18,177 nt of DNA from DASSKA01 sp035765755. GTDB taxonomy: Bacteria > Actinomycetota > Actinomycetes > Propionibacteriales > Nocardioidaceae. The stretch lies in contig DASTWW010000072.1 in the NCBI GenBank assembly GCA_035765755.1, positions 1 to 18,177 on the forward strand. The letters run 5' to 3'. Position numbers and translations under genes: made by a program. Positions 1 through 7,821 of this stretch are shown here, one piece after another. Below the pieces are notes generated by a model that saw nothing but the letters and a program-made list of their open reading frames with translations, ran no database searches and had not been told where the DNA came from. Positions within the stretch are counted from its first letter, which is position 1; the number at the start of each line of letters is the position of its first letter.

Positions 1-285
1 GACCCGGAGACCGACGCGATCGTGATGATCGGCGAGATCGGCGGCGACGCCGAGGAGCGGGCCGCGGACTACATCAAGGAGCACGTCACCAAGCCGGTGG
101 TCGGCTACGTCGCCGGGTTCACCGCGCCCGAGGGCAAGACCATGGGGCACGCCGGTGCCATCGTGTCCGGCTCCTCCGGCACCGCGGAGGCCAAGAAGGA
201 GGCCCTCGAGGCGGTCGGCGTCAAGGTCGGCAAGACCCCGTCCGGCACCGCTCAGCTGATGCGGGACATCCTCGAGAACCTCTAG
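1..285 (+). CDS. sucD: Succinate--CoA ligase, ADP-forming, alpha subunit (3' part)
   Basis: This is the C-terminal 94 residues of succinyl-CoA synthetase alpha, the TCA-cycle enzyme that interconverts succinyl-CoA and succinate with substrate-level phosphorylation. The gene enters from the left edge, so its start is not in the window. The visible part begins DPETDAIVMIGEIGG and contains GYVAGFTAPEGKTMGHAGAI. In that stretch the histidine of GHAGAI is, from family knowledge, the one phosphorylated during catalysis. The C-terminus GTAQLMRDILENL is typical. The TAG stop lies in a CTAG palindrome that also supplies the stop of the convergent kynU, so the two genes overlap by four bases and there is no room for a separate terminator. 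sucC is expected just upstream. Confidence 0.96.
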   Translation, partial: DPETDAIVMIGEIGGDAEERAADYIKEHVTKPVVGYVAGFTAPEGKTMGHAGAIVSGSSGTAEAKKEALEAVGVKVGKTPSGTAQLMRDILENL

Positions 286-1526
286 GTCACCGGGTTGCGT
301 GTGGCGAACGATGGGCGGGCGTGCTCGGTCCGGTCCATCACCTCGACGAGGTGCTGGACCGCGTCGTACACATCCACGTGCCGCACGTACAGCGGCGCGA
401 ACCCGAACCGGGCGATGTCGGGGGTGCGGAAGTCACCGACCACGCCGCGCTCGATGAGCGCCTGCACCACGCCGTAGGCCTGCTCGTGCCGCAGGCTCAC
501 CTGGCTGCCGCGGCGCCGCGGGTCGCGCGGGGTGAGCACCTCGAAGGTGTCGCCGAGCCGCGCGTCGACCAGGTCGATGAAGTAGTCGGTCAGCGACAGG
601 GAGGCGGCCCGCAGGTCGGCGACGTCGATGCCGTCGAACGCCTCCAGGGCGGCCTCCAGCGTGGTCAGCGCGATCACCGGCGGGGTCCCCGACGCCATCC
701 GGCGGATCCCAGGGGCGGGTGCGTAGCCGCGCTCCATCGCGAACGGGTCCGCGTGTCCCATCCAGCCGGAGATCGGCTGGTCCAGGTCCTGCTGGTGCCG
801 CGGTGCGACGTACACGAAGGCCGGTGAGCCGGGGCCGCCGTTGAGGTACTTGTAGGTGCAGCCGACGGCGAAGTCGGCGTCCGCGCCGGAGAGGTCGACC
901 GGCACCGCGCCGGCGGAGTGGCACAGGTCCCACGAGACCAGCGCGCCGGCCGCGTGGGCCGCGGCGGTCAGCGCCGGGAGGTCGAACATGGCGCCGGTGC
1001 GGAAGTCCACGTGGGTGAGCGCCAGCACCGCGACGTCGTCGTCGAGGCTGGCCCCCGGATCGACCGGGTCGCACCAGCGCAGCCGCATCCCGAGCAGCCG
1101 GGTGACCGCGTCCGCGACGTACCCGTCGGTGGGGAAGGTGCCCGGCTCGAGCACCACCACGTCCCGGCCGGGGCGAAGCCGACCGGCGGCCACCAGCACC
1201 TTGAACAGGCTGACCGTGGTCGAGTCGCCGACGTGCAGGTCCTCGCTGCGGGCGCCGACGAGCGGCGCGATCCGGGCGGCCACCCGGCCGGACAGGTCCA
1301 TCCAGCCGGCGCTGTTCCAGGAGCCGATCAGGCCCTGGCCCCACTCGTGCTCCAGCAGCCGGGCGACCCGCGCCGGCACCGACCGGGGCAGCGCGCCGAG
1401 CGAGTTGCCGTCGAGGTAGACGAGCCCGTCCGGCACCGTGAACAGGCGCCGGCGGTCGGCGATCGGGCAGGCCTCGTCGCGGGCAGCGGCGGCGTCCCGG
1501 GTCAGCGTGGGGGCGAGGGTGGTCAC
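282..1526 (-). CDS. kynU: Kynureninase
   Basis: A 414-residue PLP-dependent kynureninase that cleaves L-kynurenine or 3-hydroxykynurenine to anthranilate or 3-hydroxyanthranilate plus alanine, in the cytosolic tryptophan-degradation pathway. Visible family signatures are YLDGNSLG (about residues 37-44), GDSTTVSLFK (100-109), the cofactor-contacting VSWDLCHSAGA (197-207) and CTYKYLNGGPGSPAF (223-237), in which Lys226 should form the Schiff base with PLP. Length is normal for the family. The GTG start overlaps the TGA of the upstream sigma-like gene as GTGA, so the two are probably one transcript with coupled translation. The stop overlaps the convergent sucD stop. No other kyn genes (tryptophan dioxygenase, formamidase) are in the window. 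Confidence 0.95.
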   Translation of the reverse strand: MTTLAPTLTRDAAAARDEACPIADRRRLFTVPDGLVYLDGNSLGALPRSVPARVARLLEHEWGQGLIGSWNSAGWMDLSGRVAARIAPLVGARSEDLHVGDSTTVSLFKVLVAAGRLRPGRDVVVLEPGTFPTDGYVADAVTRLLGMRLRWCDPVDPGASLDDDVAVLALTHVDFRTGAMFDLPALTAAAHAAGALVSWDLCHSAGAVPVDLSGADADFAVGCTYKYLNGGPGSPAFVYVAPRHQQDLDQPISGWMGHADPFAMERGYAPAPGIRRMASGTPPVIALTTLEAALEAFDGIDVADLRAASLSLTDYFIDLVDARLGDTFEVLTPRDPRRRGSQVSLRHEQAYGVVQALIERGVVGDFRTPDIARFGFAPLYVRHVDVYDAVQHLVEVMDRTEHARPSFATRNPVT

Positions 1527-3364
1527 GGGCCGACCCTAGTGCCTCCCGGGCCGAGCTCGCGGAGCCGCTGCCCGGCGCGGACGACGAGGTCGCGGAACCG
1601 GGCCGAGGAGATGTCGTCCCCGCCGGCCGGGGAGAAGGTGACCTCCGCGACCGCGGCGCCGGTGCGCACGAAGCCGAGGTGGAAGGTGACCGTGCGCCGC
1701 GCGGTGACGTGGGTGTCCAGACGCCAGATGCCGATCCGGCTGCCTGCGTGCGGGCCGGGGTGCACGGTGGTGGCCAGGTGTCGCGACTGGCAGCGCTCCA
1801 CCCGGCGCTGCATGGTCGCCATGAACGCGCGCGCCTGGTCCGCCGACCCGAACAGCCCGTAGGTCTCCGACAGGCCGAACCTCGTGGGCAGGTCGGCCTC
1901 CGGGACCAGGAACGTGCGGGTGCGGGCGCGCACCGCCCCGGCCTTCACGAAGTCGGCCTGGTCGCAGGTGGTGGCCGCCGGGTTGTCCCGGGGCGTCCTG
2001 GGCGTGGTGCCGACCCACGGCTGGTCCACCTGGGCGACCGGGGGCAGGTCCACCGCGGTCAGCAGGCCCCGCTCGGCCGGGGTGGTGGCGGGTGGCATCA
2101 CGGTCAGTGTGGGGTGCGTCGCGCAGCTGTCGGCACCCGCGGACGGCCCGCTGGCCGGGCAGAGCATTGCCACCGAGTCCGCCAGGGACTGCGCGACCTC
2201 TCCGGGAGGCGGCGGCCGTCCGGCCACCGTCCAGGACACCGTGGATGTGGTCACCACACCGACCCGGGCCACCGTGACCCAGTAGGTGGTCGCCGGCGTG
2301 CGCCACAGCCGGAACCGCAGTGCCGCGGCGGCGTCGCTGACCCCGTCGACGCGGTAGCCGGCCATCAGCTGCAGCCGGCCCATCTCGCAGCCGGCGTACC
2401 ACCCGAGCGTGGTGCCGAAAGCCCGCTGCGCCGCCTCGGGGGTCGTGGAGACCTCGACACGCTGGACCGCTCCGCGGGCGGGCTCGCCGACCGTCTGGAA
2501 CGTGCGCACCTGCTGGGAGCGGTGTCGCGGGTCGGCGAACGGGCTGGGCCGGCAGGTCCGGTCCAGGTCGTCACCGGTGTCGGGCGCCACCTGCCAGTCC
2601 TGGTGCCCGCGGCCGAGCCGAGTGACCTGGTCGGTGTCCAGCAGCCGCGGCGTGGCGGCGTGGTGCGGCGCCGGGCTGGGCAGGGACGGGGGCGGCGCCG
2701 AGGGCATCACCGGCAGCGGGGCGGTCGACGAGGAGGGCGCGGGCGCCGGTTGGTAGGCGATCGCGCCGCTGACCAGCGCGATGGCGACGGCCGCCAGGGC
2801 GGCCAGCACCGTGTGCCACCGGCGGCGTCGCCGGCCCGCCCGTCGTAGCGCCGAGGCCCGGGGCAGCCGCAGCGTCGTGGTGGGCTCCGCGAGCTCGGCG
2901 AGCAGGGCGGGTACGGCGGACGGGGCGACGTCGCGCTGCAGCGCGAACAGCGACGTGCCTGCCGGCAGCGCCCGCTCGGCGGCCTCGAGGGGCAGGCCCA
3001 CCTCGCGGGCCGCCTGCGGCAGCGGCACGGCGGCCAGCTCGGCCATCAGCAGCAGCCGCCGCTGCTGGTAGGGGACCCGGGCCAGCGCGTCCAGGGTGGC
3101 TCGTTGCTGCTCGCCGATGTCCTTGGTGCGGTGCCAGATGCGGGCGGTGTGCCGGCGGTGCGCCAGCGCCCATGCGCGGGGTCGCACCCACTCCTCGGGG
3201 GCGCCGTGGGCGTCGGCCTTGCGCCAGTGGTGCCAGGCGGCCACGAACGCGTCGCGGACGGCGGTCTGCGCGGCGGGAAGGTCGCCGGTGAGGGCGAAGC
3301 ACTGGTGCAGCAGGTCCGCGCGGTTGGAGCGGTAGAAGGAGTCGAACCGCTCCTCGGCTTGCAT
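1523..3364 (-). CDS. SigE-like sigma-factor module fused to a membrane helix and tandem PknH-like extracellular lobes
   Basis: A 613-residue protein. Residues 7-72 look like sigma-70 region 2 of the actinobacterial SigE group (FDSFYRSNRADLLHQCFALTG, then a WVRPRAWALAHRR-type stretch). Residues 86-135 look like a diverged region 4 (ARVPYQQRRLLLMAELAAVP...). A basic run RRAGRRRRR precedes one membrane helix (about 183-204), followed by a Pro/Ser/Ala-rich stalk (205-240). The outside part appears to be two lobes, about 241-402 and 434-604. Each holds two cysteines at similar spacing (C271/C326 and C467/C525), with C402 and C414 between the lobes. The lobes recall the PknH-type sensor fold, which is inference. 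ATG 3364 is chosen because GGAGG (3369-3373) stands before it; the frame is open further upstream only as a shadow. It is the first gene of a unit with kynU. Function is unknown; it may be a membrane-tethered sigma-like regulator or only a structural relic of one. Confidence 0.85.
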   Translation of the reverse strand: MQAEERFDSFYRSNRADLLHQCFALTGDLPAAQTAVRDAFVAAWHHWRKADAHGAPEEWVRPRAWALAHRRHTARIWHRTKDIGEQQRATLDALARVPYQQRRLLLMAELAAVPLPQAAREVGLPLEAAERALPAGTSLFALQRDVAPSAVPALLAELAEPTTTLRLPRASALRRAGRRRRRWHTVLAALAAVAIALVSGAIAYQPAPAPSSSTAPLPVMPSAPPPSLPSPAPHHAATPRLLDTDQVTRLGRGHQDWQVAPDTGDDLDRTCRPSPFADPRHRSQQVRTFQTVGEPARGAVQRVEVSTTPEAAQRAFGTTLGWYAGCEMGRLQLMAGYRVDGVSDAAAALRFRLWRTPATTYWVTVARVGVVTTSTVSWTVAGRPPPPGEVAQSLADSVAMLCPASGPSAGADSCATHPTLTVMPPATTPAERGLLTAVDLPPVAQVDQPWVGTTPRTPRDNPAATTCDQADFVKAGAVRARTRTFLVPEADLPTRFGLSETYGLFGSADQARAFMATMQRRVERCQSRHLATTVHPGPHAGSRIGIWRLDTHVTARRTVTFHLGFVRTGAAVAEVTFSPAGGDDISSARFRDLVVRAGQRLRELGPGGTRVGP

Positions 3365-3406
3365 CCGTCCTCCGTACCCGCGCCCGCTGCTCGACTCGCG
3401 ACACGG

Positions 3407-3412
3407 AGGGTA
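3407..3412 (-). promoter_or_regulatory. Candidate -10 box for the sigma-like gene and kynU
   Basis: Read on the minus strand this is TACCCT, a TANNNT hexamer typical of actinobacterial group-1 promoters. It lies 42 bases before ATG 3364, which would give a leader of about 36 bases including the strong GGAGG ribosome site at 3369-3373. I see no convincing -35 box. The 109-bp gap to perM is the only intergenic space, so the opposite promoter must also lie here. Confidence 0.35.
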
Positions 3413-3473
3413 GCCGTCCCGGCGCGGCGTGGGAGCGCCGGGTCGGCGTCGCCGTGGGTGAGGATGAGGCGCG

Positions 3474-4661
3474 ATGGCTGATCTGCTGACCTCGGCACCA
3501 GACGCGACCGGGCCGGTCGGGGGAGAGCCGCGACCGCTCCCGGTGGGTGCGGTGCTCGCCGGGGCGGTGGCCGCGGTGTCGGTGCTGCTGGCCTGCCTCG
3601 CCGCGGGGGTGGCCGGCTGGTTTTTCTCCGGGGCGGCGGACCGGGTCGGGTCCGCCGACGCGCTGCGGATGGGCGCGGACGCCTGGCTGCTCGGGCAGGG
3701 GTCGCACCTCGACCTGGCGGCGGCACACATCACCGTCGTACCTCTCGGGGTGACCGTGCTGTGTGCGTGGGCGTGCCACCGGGCCGGGCGTTGGGCGCGG
3801 AGCGGCTTGGCAGCGCCGGGCTGGCAAGGTGGGTTGCTGGCCGCGGCGGCGATGGCCGGGACGTACGGCGCGGTGGCCGCGGTCACCGCGATGGTCGCCT
3901 CCACCAGCGAGGTGCACCCGCGGCCCACGGCAGCCTTCGCCGGCGGGTTCGTGCTGGCGTTCCTCGCCGGGGGAACCGGCCTGCTGTCCGCCCCGGACCG
4001 GTCGCTGCGCTCCCGGCTGCCCGAGCCGGTGGCCGCCTGCGCGACCGGGGCGGCCGCAAGCGTGCTGCTGCTGGTGGTCGCCTCCGCGGTGACGCTGACC
4101 GGCGGGTTGCTCCACGGTTTCGGTGCCGCCGCGAACGTGCTGGCCGGGCTGCACGTGGACTCGGTCGGCGCGCTGCTCTACACCGTGGTGGTGGCGGGGG
4201 TGGCCCCGAACGCGGTGCTGCTCACCGGCGGCTACCTGCTCGGCCCCGGTTTCCAGGTCGGCGTCGGCACCGTGGTGTCCCCGACCGCGGTCTCGCTCGG
4301 CCCGGTCCCGGCGTTCCCGCTGCTGGCCGCGATGCCCGCCGAGGGCCCGACCCCTTGGTGGATGTTGCTGCTCCTGGGCGTGCCGGTGCTCGCGGCCGCG
4401 GCGGGCGCGGTGCTCATGCTGCGTCGCCACCCGGTGCGCGGCTACGAGACCGGCGCACTCCGCGGGCTGGCCGCCGGCATCGGGGGCGGGGTGGCCTTCG
4501 CGGTGCTGGCCACCGTGGCGAGCGGCTCGGTCGGCCCGGACCGCATGAGCCAGATCGGAGTGGGCCTCCTGGAGGTGCTGCCGGCCGCGGTGCTGTCCCT
4601 GGGTCTTGGCGGGGTGCTGGGCGGGCTGGCCGGCACCTGGTGGGAGCGCCGCCGGTCCTGA
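3474..4661 (+). CDS. perM: DUF6350 multi-pass membrane protein, PerM-like
   Basis: A 395-residue integral membrane protein with about eight or nine hydrophobic segments (roughly 24-52, 84-103, 118-141, 152-171, 183-208, 230-252, 295-316, 330-350, 365-387). The stretch around 257-287, with GPGFQVGVGTVVSP and SLGPVPAFPLLAAMP, is the signature I associate with the DUF6350 family. The Mycobacterium tuberculosis member Rv0955 (PerM) sits directly upstream of purN and purH, as here, and is reported to affect cell division and persistence through the divisome. Function in this organism is inferred from family and position. The ATG is preceded by a weak GAGG at short spacing; GAGGAT just upstream could instead act as a -10 for a leaderless transcript. 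The gene ends 44 bp before the chosen purN start. Confidence 0.85.
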   Translation: MADLLTSAPDATGPVGGEPRPLPVGAVLAGAVAAVSVLLACLAAGVAGWFFSGAADRVGSADALRMGADAWLLGQGSHLDLAAAHITVVPLGVTVLCAWACHRAGRWARSGLAAPGWQGGLLAAAAMAGTYGAVAAVTAMVASTSEVHPRPTAAFAGGFVLAFLAGGTGLLSAPDRSLRSRLPEPVAACATGAAASVLLLVVASAVTLTGGLLHGFGAAANVLAGLHVDSVGALLYTVVVAGVAPNAVLLTGGYLLGPGFQVGVGTVVSPTAVSLGPVPAFPLLAAMPAEGPTPWWMLLLLGVPVLAAAAGAVLMLRRHPVRGYETGALRGLAAGIGGGVAFAVLATVASGSVGPDRMSQIGVGLLEVLPAAVLSLGLGGVLGGLAGTWWERRRS

Positions 4662-4667
4662 CGGCCG

Positions 4668-4691
4668 GGTCCGGCGGCTCCCCGCCGGGTC
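4668..4691 (+). repeat. GC-rich hairpin between perM and purN
   Basis: Perfect 7-bp arms CCGGCGG (4671-4677) and CCGCCGG (4682-4688) flank a CTCC loop. With two G-U pairs and one G-C pair the stem can extend to 10 bp. No T-run follows, so it is not a classical terminator. It ends just before the candidate -10 of purN and could terminate or attenuate perM transcripts. Confidence 0.4.
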
Positions 4692-4693
4692 GG

Positions 4694-4699
4694 TAGCCT
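4694..4699 (+). promoter_or_regulatory. Candidate -10 box for purN (leaderless)
   Basis: TAGCCT fits TANNNT and lies six bases before GTG 4706, the spacing expected if transcription begins at that codon. There is no Shine-Dalgarno sequence before any of the three candidate starts (GTG 4700, GTG 4706, ATG 4718), which favours a leaderless reading. Confidence 0.4.
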
Positions 4700-4705
4700 G
4701 TGCGC

Positions 4706-5335
4706 GTGCCCCAGACCATGCCCCGCCGGCCGGCGCGCGTGGTCGTGCTCGTGTCCGGGGCCGGCACGAACCTGCAGGCTCTCCTGGACGCGTGCACCGA
4801 CCCGTCGTACGGCGCAGAAGTCGTCGCCGTGGGCGCCGACCGGGACGGCATCGAGGGCCTGGAACGTGGCCGGCGCGCGGGCGTCCCGACGTTCGTGCAC
4901 CGGGTCAAGGACTTCGCGTCGCGCGAGGACTGGGACGCGGCTGTCACCGCCTCCTGCCGGGAGCACGCGCCCGATCTGGTGGTGTCCGCAGGCTTCATGA
5001 AGCTGGCCGGCGCCTGCTTCCTCGCCGAGTTCGGCGGGCGGTACGTCAACACCCATCCCGCGTTGCTGCCGTCGTTCCCGGGCATGCACGGCGCCGCCGA
5101 CGCGCTGGAGCACGGCGTCAAGATCACCGGCGCCACCCTGTTCCTCGTCGACGACGGCGTGGACACCGGCCCGATCGTCGCGCAGACCGCGGTGCCGGTC
5201 CACGACGACGACGACGCGCCGAGCTTGCACGAGCGGATCAAGGTCGCCGAGCGGCGGATGCTCGTGGACACCGTGGGCCGGATGGCCCGGGAAGGCTTCA
5301 CCATCACCGACAGGAAGGTCCGGTTCGGCCAGTGA
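4706..5335 (+). CDS. purN: Phosphoribosylglycinamide formyltransferase
   Basis: GAR transformylase moves the formyl group of 10-formyl-THF onto GAR, the third step of de novo purine synthesis. The N-terminal VVVLVSGAGTNLQALLDA loop is typical of the family. The catalytic set is present: Asn and His in YVNTHPALLPSFPG and the Asp of DDGVDTGPIV, equivalent to N106/H108/D144 of E. coli PurN. About 209 residues, normal for the family. The start is uncertain among GTG 4700, GTG 4706 and ATG 4718; I prefer 4706 because TAGCCT sits six bases upstream and no ribosome site exists. The TGA overlaps an in-frame GTG (5332) of purH as GTGA, so the two genes are likely co-translated. A run of four aspartates near residue 169 is probably just a surface loop. 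Confidence 0.95.
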   Translation: MPQTMPRRPARVVVLVSGAGTNLQALLDACTDPSYGAEVVAVGADRDGIEGLERGRRAGVPTFVHRVKDFASREDWDAAVTASCREHAPDLVVSAGFMKLAGACFLAEFGGRYVNTHPALLPSFPGMHGAADALEHGVKITGATLFLVDDGVDTGPIVAQTAVPVHDDDDAPSLHERIKVAERRMLVDTVGRMAREGFTITDRKVRFGQ

Positions 5336-5343
5336 GTGACCCC

Positions 5344-6924
5344 ATGAGCGAAGGAAGGCGCGAGATCAGGCGGGCGCTGGTCTCGGTCTACGACAAGACC
5401 GGGCTCGAGGAGCTCGCCAAGGGCCTCCACGAGGCCGGCGTCACGATCGTCTCGACCGGGTCGACCGCGGCCCGGATCGCCGACGCCGGAGCGCCGGTGA
5501 CCAAGGTGGAGGACCTCACCGGGTTCCCGGAGTGCCTCGACGGCCGGGTGAAGACCCTGCACCCCAAGGTGCACGCCGGCATCCTCGCCGACCTCCGGCT
5601 GGACGCGCACCGCACGCAGCTCGAGGAGCTCGGAGTGGAGCCGTTCGACCTGGTGGTCTCCAACCTGTACCCGTTCACCGAGACGGTCCTCTCCGGCGCC
5701 TCGCAGGACGAGTGCGTGGAGCAGATCGACATCGGCGGACCGTCGATGGTCCGGGCGGCGGCCAAGAACCACCCGAGCGTCGCGATCGTCACCTCGCCCG
5801 CGTCGTACGGCGCGATCCTGGACGCGGTCCGCAGCGGGGGCTTCACCTTGGCGGAGCGGAAGCGGCTGGCCGCCGAGGCCTTTGTGCACACCGCGACGTA
5901 CGACGTGCACGTCGCCTCGTGGATGGGCAACGTGCTCACCGACACGTCCGACGGCAGCGGCTTCCCGGCGTGGATGGGCTCCACGTGGGACCGGGCCGCG
6001 GTGCTGAGGTACGGCGAGAACCCGCACCAGCGCGCTGCGCTCTACACCAACGGATTCGCCCCCGAGCCGGGGCTGGCTCAGGCGGTCCAGCTGCACGGCA
6101 AGGAGATGTCCTACAACAACTACGTCGACGCGGACGCGGCCCGCCGGGCGGCGTACGACTTCGACGAGCCTGCGGTCGCGGTGATCAAGCACGCCAACCC
6201 CTGCGGGATTGCTATCGCCGGCGCCGACAGCCCCGATCCAATAGCCGAGGCGCACCGCAAGGCGCACGCGTGCGACCCGCTCTCGGCGTTCGGCGGTGTG
6301 ATCGCCACCAACCGCCCGGTCAGCCTGGCGATGGCCGAGCAGGTCGCCGAGATCTTCACCGAGGTGGTTGTCGCGCCCGGGTACGACGAGGGCGCGGTCG
6401 ACCTGCTGAGCCGCAAGAAGAACATCCGGCTGCTGGAGTGCGCGCCCGCTCAGCGCGGCGGGATCGAGACCCGGCAGATCGCTGGTGGCACGCTGCTGCA
6501 GGCGCGGGACGCCGTCGACGCTGCTGGTGACGACCCGTCGACCTGGACCCTGGCTGCAGGGGACCCGGCGCCCGACGACGTGCTCGCAGACCTGGCCTTC
6601 GCGTGGAAGGCCTGCCGGGCCGTGAAGTCCAACGCCATCCTGCTGGCCCACGACGGCGCGTCCGTCGGTGTCGGCATGGGCCAGGTGAACCGGGTCGACT
6701 CCGCGCGGCTCGCTGTGTCCCGGGCCGGCGACCGGGCCGCCGGGTCGGTGGCCGCCTCAGACGCGTTCTTCCCGTTCCCGGACGGACTGCAGATCCTCGT
6801 CGACGGCGGGGTCGGCGCGGTGGTGCAGCCGGGCGGCTCGAAGCGGGACGAGGAGGTCGTCGCCGCGGCCAAGGCGGCCGGCATCACGATGTACCTGACC
6901 GGCACCCGGCACTTCTTCCACTGA
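5344..6924 (+). CDS. purH: Bifunctional AICAR formyltransferase / IMP cyclohydrolase
   Basis: PurH catalyses the last two steps of IMP synthesis. The N-terminal IMP cyclohydrolase (MGS-like) domain shows ALVSVYDKTGL (11-21), IVSTGSTA (35-42), GRVKTLHPKVHAGIL (67-81) and NLYPF (107-111). The C-terminal transformylase domain shows RYGENPHQ (222-229), KEMSYNN (253-259), the catalytic Lys282-His283 in IKHANPCG, DPLSAFGGVIA and ASDAFFPFPDGL. At 526 residues it is full length. The start is either ATG 5344 or GTG 5332. GTG 5332 overlaps the purN stop and has AGGAAGG at 5312-5318, though at a long 13-base spacing, while ATG 5344 gives the more usual short N-terminus. Both are in frame. It follows purN directly and precedes folD, which supplies its folate cofactor. 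Confidence 0.97.
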   Translation: MSEGRREIRRALVSVYDKTGLEELAKGLHEAGVTIVSTGSTAARIADAGAPVTKVEDLTGFPECLDGRVKTLHPKVHAGILADLRLDAHRTQLEELGVEPFDLVVSNLYPFTETVLSGASQDECVEQIDIGGPSMVRAAAKNHPSVAIVTSPASYGAILDAVRSGGFTLAERKRLAAEAFVHTATYDVHVASWMGNVLTDTSDGSGFPAWMGSTWDRAAVLRYGENPHQRAALYTNGFAPEPGLAQAVQLHGKEMSYNNYVDADAARRAAYDFDEPAVAVIKHANPCGIAIAGADSPDPIAEAHRKAHACDPLSAFGGVIATNRPVSLAMAEQVAEIFTEVVVAPGYDEGAVDLLSRKKNIRLLECAPAQRGGIETRQIAGGTLLQARDAVDAAGDDPSTWTLAAGDPAPDDVLADLAFAWKACRAVKSNAILLAHDGASVGVGMGQVNRVDSARLAVSRAGDRAAGSVAASDAFFPFPDGLQILVDGGVGAVVQPGGSKRDEEVVAAAKAAGITMYLTGTRHFFH

Positions 6925-6959
6925 GCCCGCTTCATGTCCCCGAGTGCAAGGATGACCAC

Positions 6960-7811
6960 GTGACGGCACAGATCCTGGACGGCAAGAAGACCGCGGCCAC
7001 CATCAAGGCGGAGCTCGCCGAGCGGGTGGCGAAGCTGCGTGAGCGCGGCGTGGTCCCCGGCCTGGGCACCGTGCTCGTCGGGGAGGACCCGGGCAGCGTC
7101 TGGTACGTGCGCGGCAAGCACCGCGACTGCGCCGAGGTCGGCATCGCGTCGATCCGCAAGGACCTGCCCGAGACGGCGAGCCAGGCCGCCGTGGAGGCCG
7201 CCGTCGCCGACCTGAACGCGAACCCCGAGTGCACCGGGTTCCTGGTGCAGCTGCCGCTGCCCAAGCACATGGACCCGCACGCCGTGCTGGAGCTGGTGGA
7301 CCCGGCCAAGGACGTGGACGGGCTGCACCCGACCAACTTGGGCTGGCTGGTGCTCGGTCGGGAAGCGCCGTTGCCCTGCACGCCGTACGGCATCGTCGAG
7401 CTGCTCCGCCGTCACGGCGTGGAGATCGCCGGCGCGGAAGTGTGCGTGATCGGCCGCGGGGTCACCGTCGGTCGGCCGCTGGGTCTGCTGCTGACCCGGC
7501 GCAGCGAGAACGCCACCGTGACGCTCTGCCACACCGGCACCCGCGACCTGGCCGCGCACACCCGCCCCGCCGACATCGTGGTCGCTGCGGCGGGCGTGCC
7601 GGGGATGATCACCGCCGACATGGTCAAGCCCGGCGCCGCGGTCCTCGACGTGGGGGTGTCGCGGGTCGGCGGGAAGATCGCGGGGGACGTCGCGGCGGAC
7701 GTCTACGACGTGGCCGGCTGGGTCTCGCCGAACCCCGGGGGGGTCGGGCCGATGACCAGGGCGATGCTGCTGTCCAACATCGTGCACGCCGCCGAGCAGC
7801 AGCTTGCTTGA
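6960..7811 (+). CDS. folD: Bifunctional 5,10-methylene-THF dehydrogenase / methenyl-THF cyclohydrolase
   Basis: FolD oxidises 5,10-methylene-THF with NADP+ and hydrolyses the product to 10-formyl-THF, the one-carbon donor for PurN and PurH encoded just upstream. Visible features are the YVRGK motif, whose Lys53 matches the catalytic lysine, QLPLPKHMD, VDGLHPTNLG, the nucleotide loop GRGVTVGRP (165-173) and the C-terminal PGGVGPMTRAMLLSNIV (259-275). The length of 283 residues is typical. GTG 6960 is chosen because AAGGA (6948-6952) lies seven bases before it and the protein then begins VTAQILDGKKTA, as in homologues. It follows purH by 35 bases and is probably in the same transcript. Confidence 0.97.
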   Translation: MTAQILDGKKTAATIKAELAERVAKLRERGVVPGLGTVLVGEDPGSVWYVRGKHRDCAEVGIASIRKDLPETASQAAVEAAVADLNANPECTGFLVQLPLPKHMDPHAVLELVDPAKDVDGLHPTNLGWLVLGREAPLPCTPYGIVELLRRHGVEIAGAEVCVIGRGVTVGRPLGLLLTRRSENATVTLCHTGTRDLAAHTRPADIVVAAAGVPGMITADMVKPGAAVLDVGVSRVGGKIAGDVAADVYDVAGWVSPNPGGVGPMTRAMLLSNIVHAAEQQLA

Positions 7812-7821
7812 GGCACCCGAG

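Noticed and set aside
3365..3928. Upstream extension of the sigma-like protein by 188 residues
   Set aside because: This part is antisense to perM and low-complexity; homology begins at ATG 3364, which has GGAGG in front.
2571..4430. 619-codon minus-strand open frame overlapping the sigma-like gene and perM
   Set aside because: Arg/Gly/His-rich without motifs. The other frame holds sigma and membrane features with a strong ribosome site.
5221..5230. Run of aspartate codons in purN (near 5200-5220) as a possible repeat expansion
   Set aside because: Only four GAC codons in a non-catalytic loop; too short to call a repeat tract.
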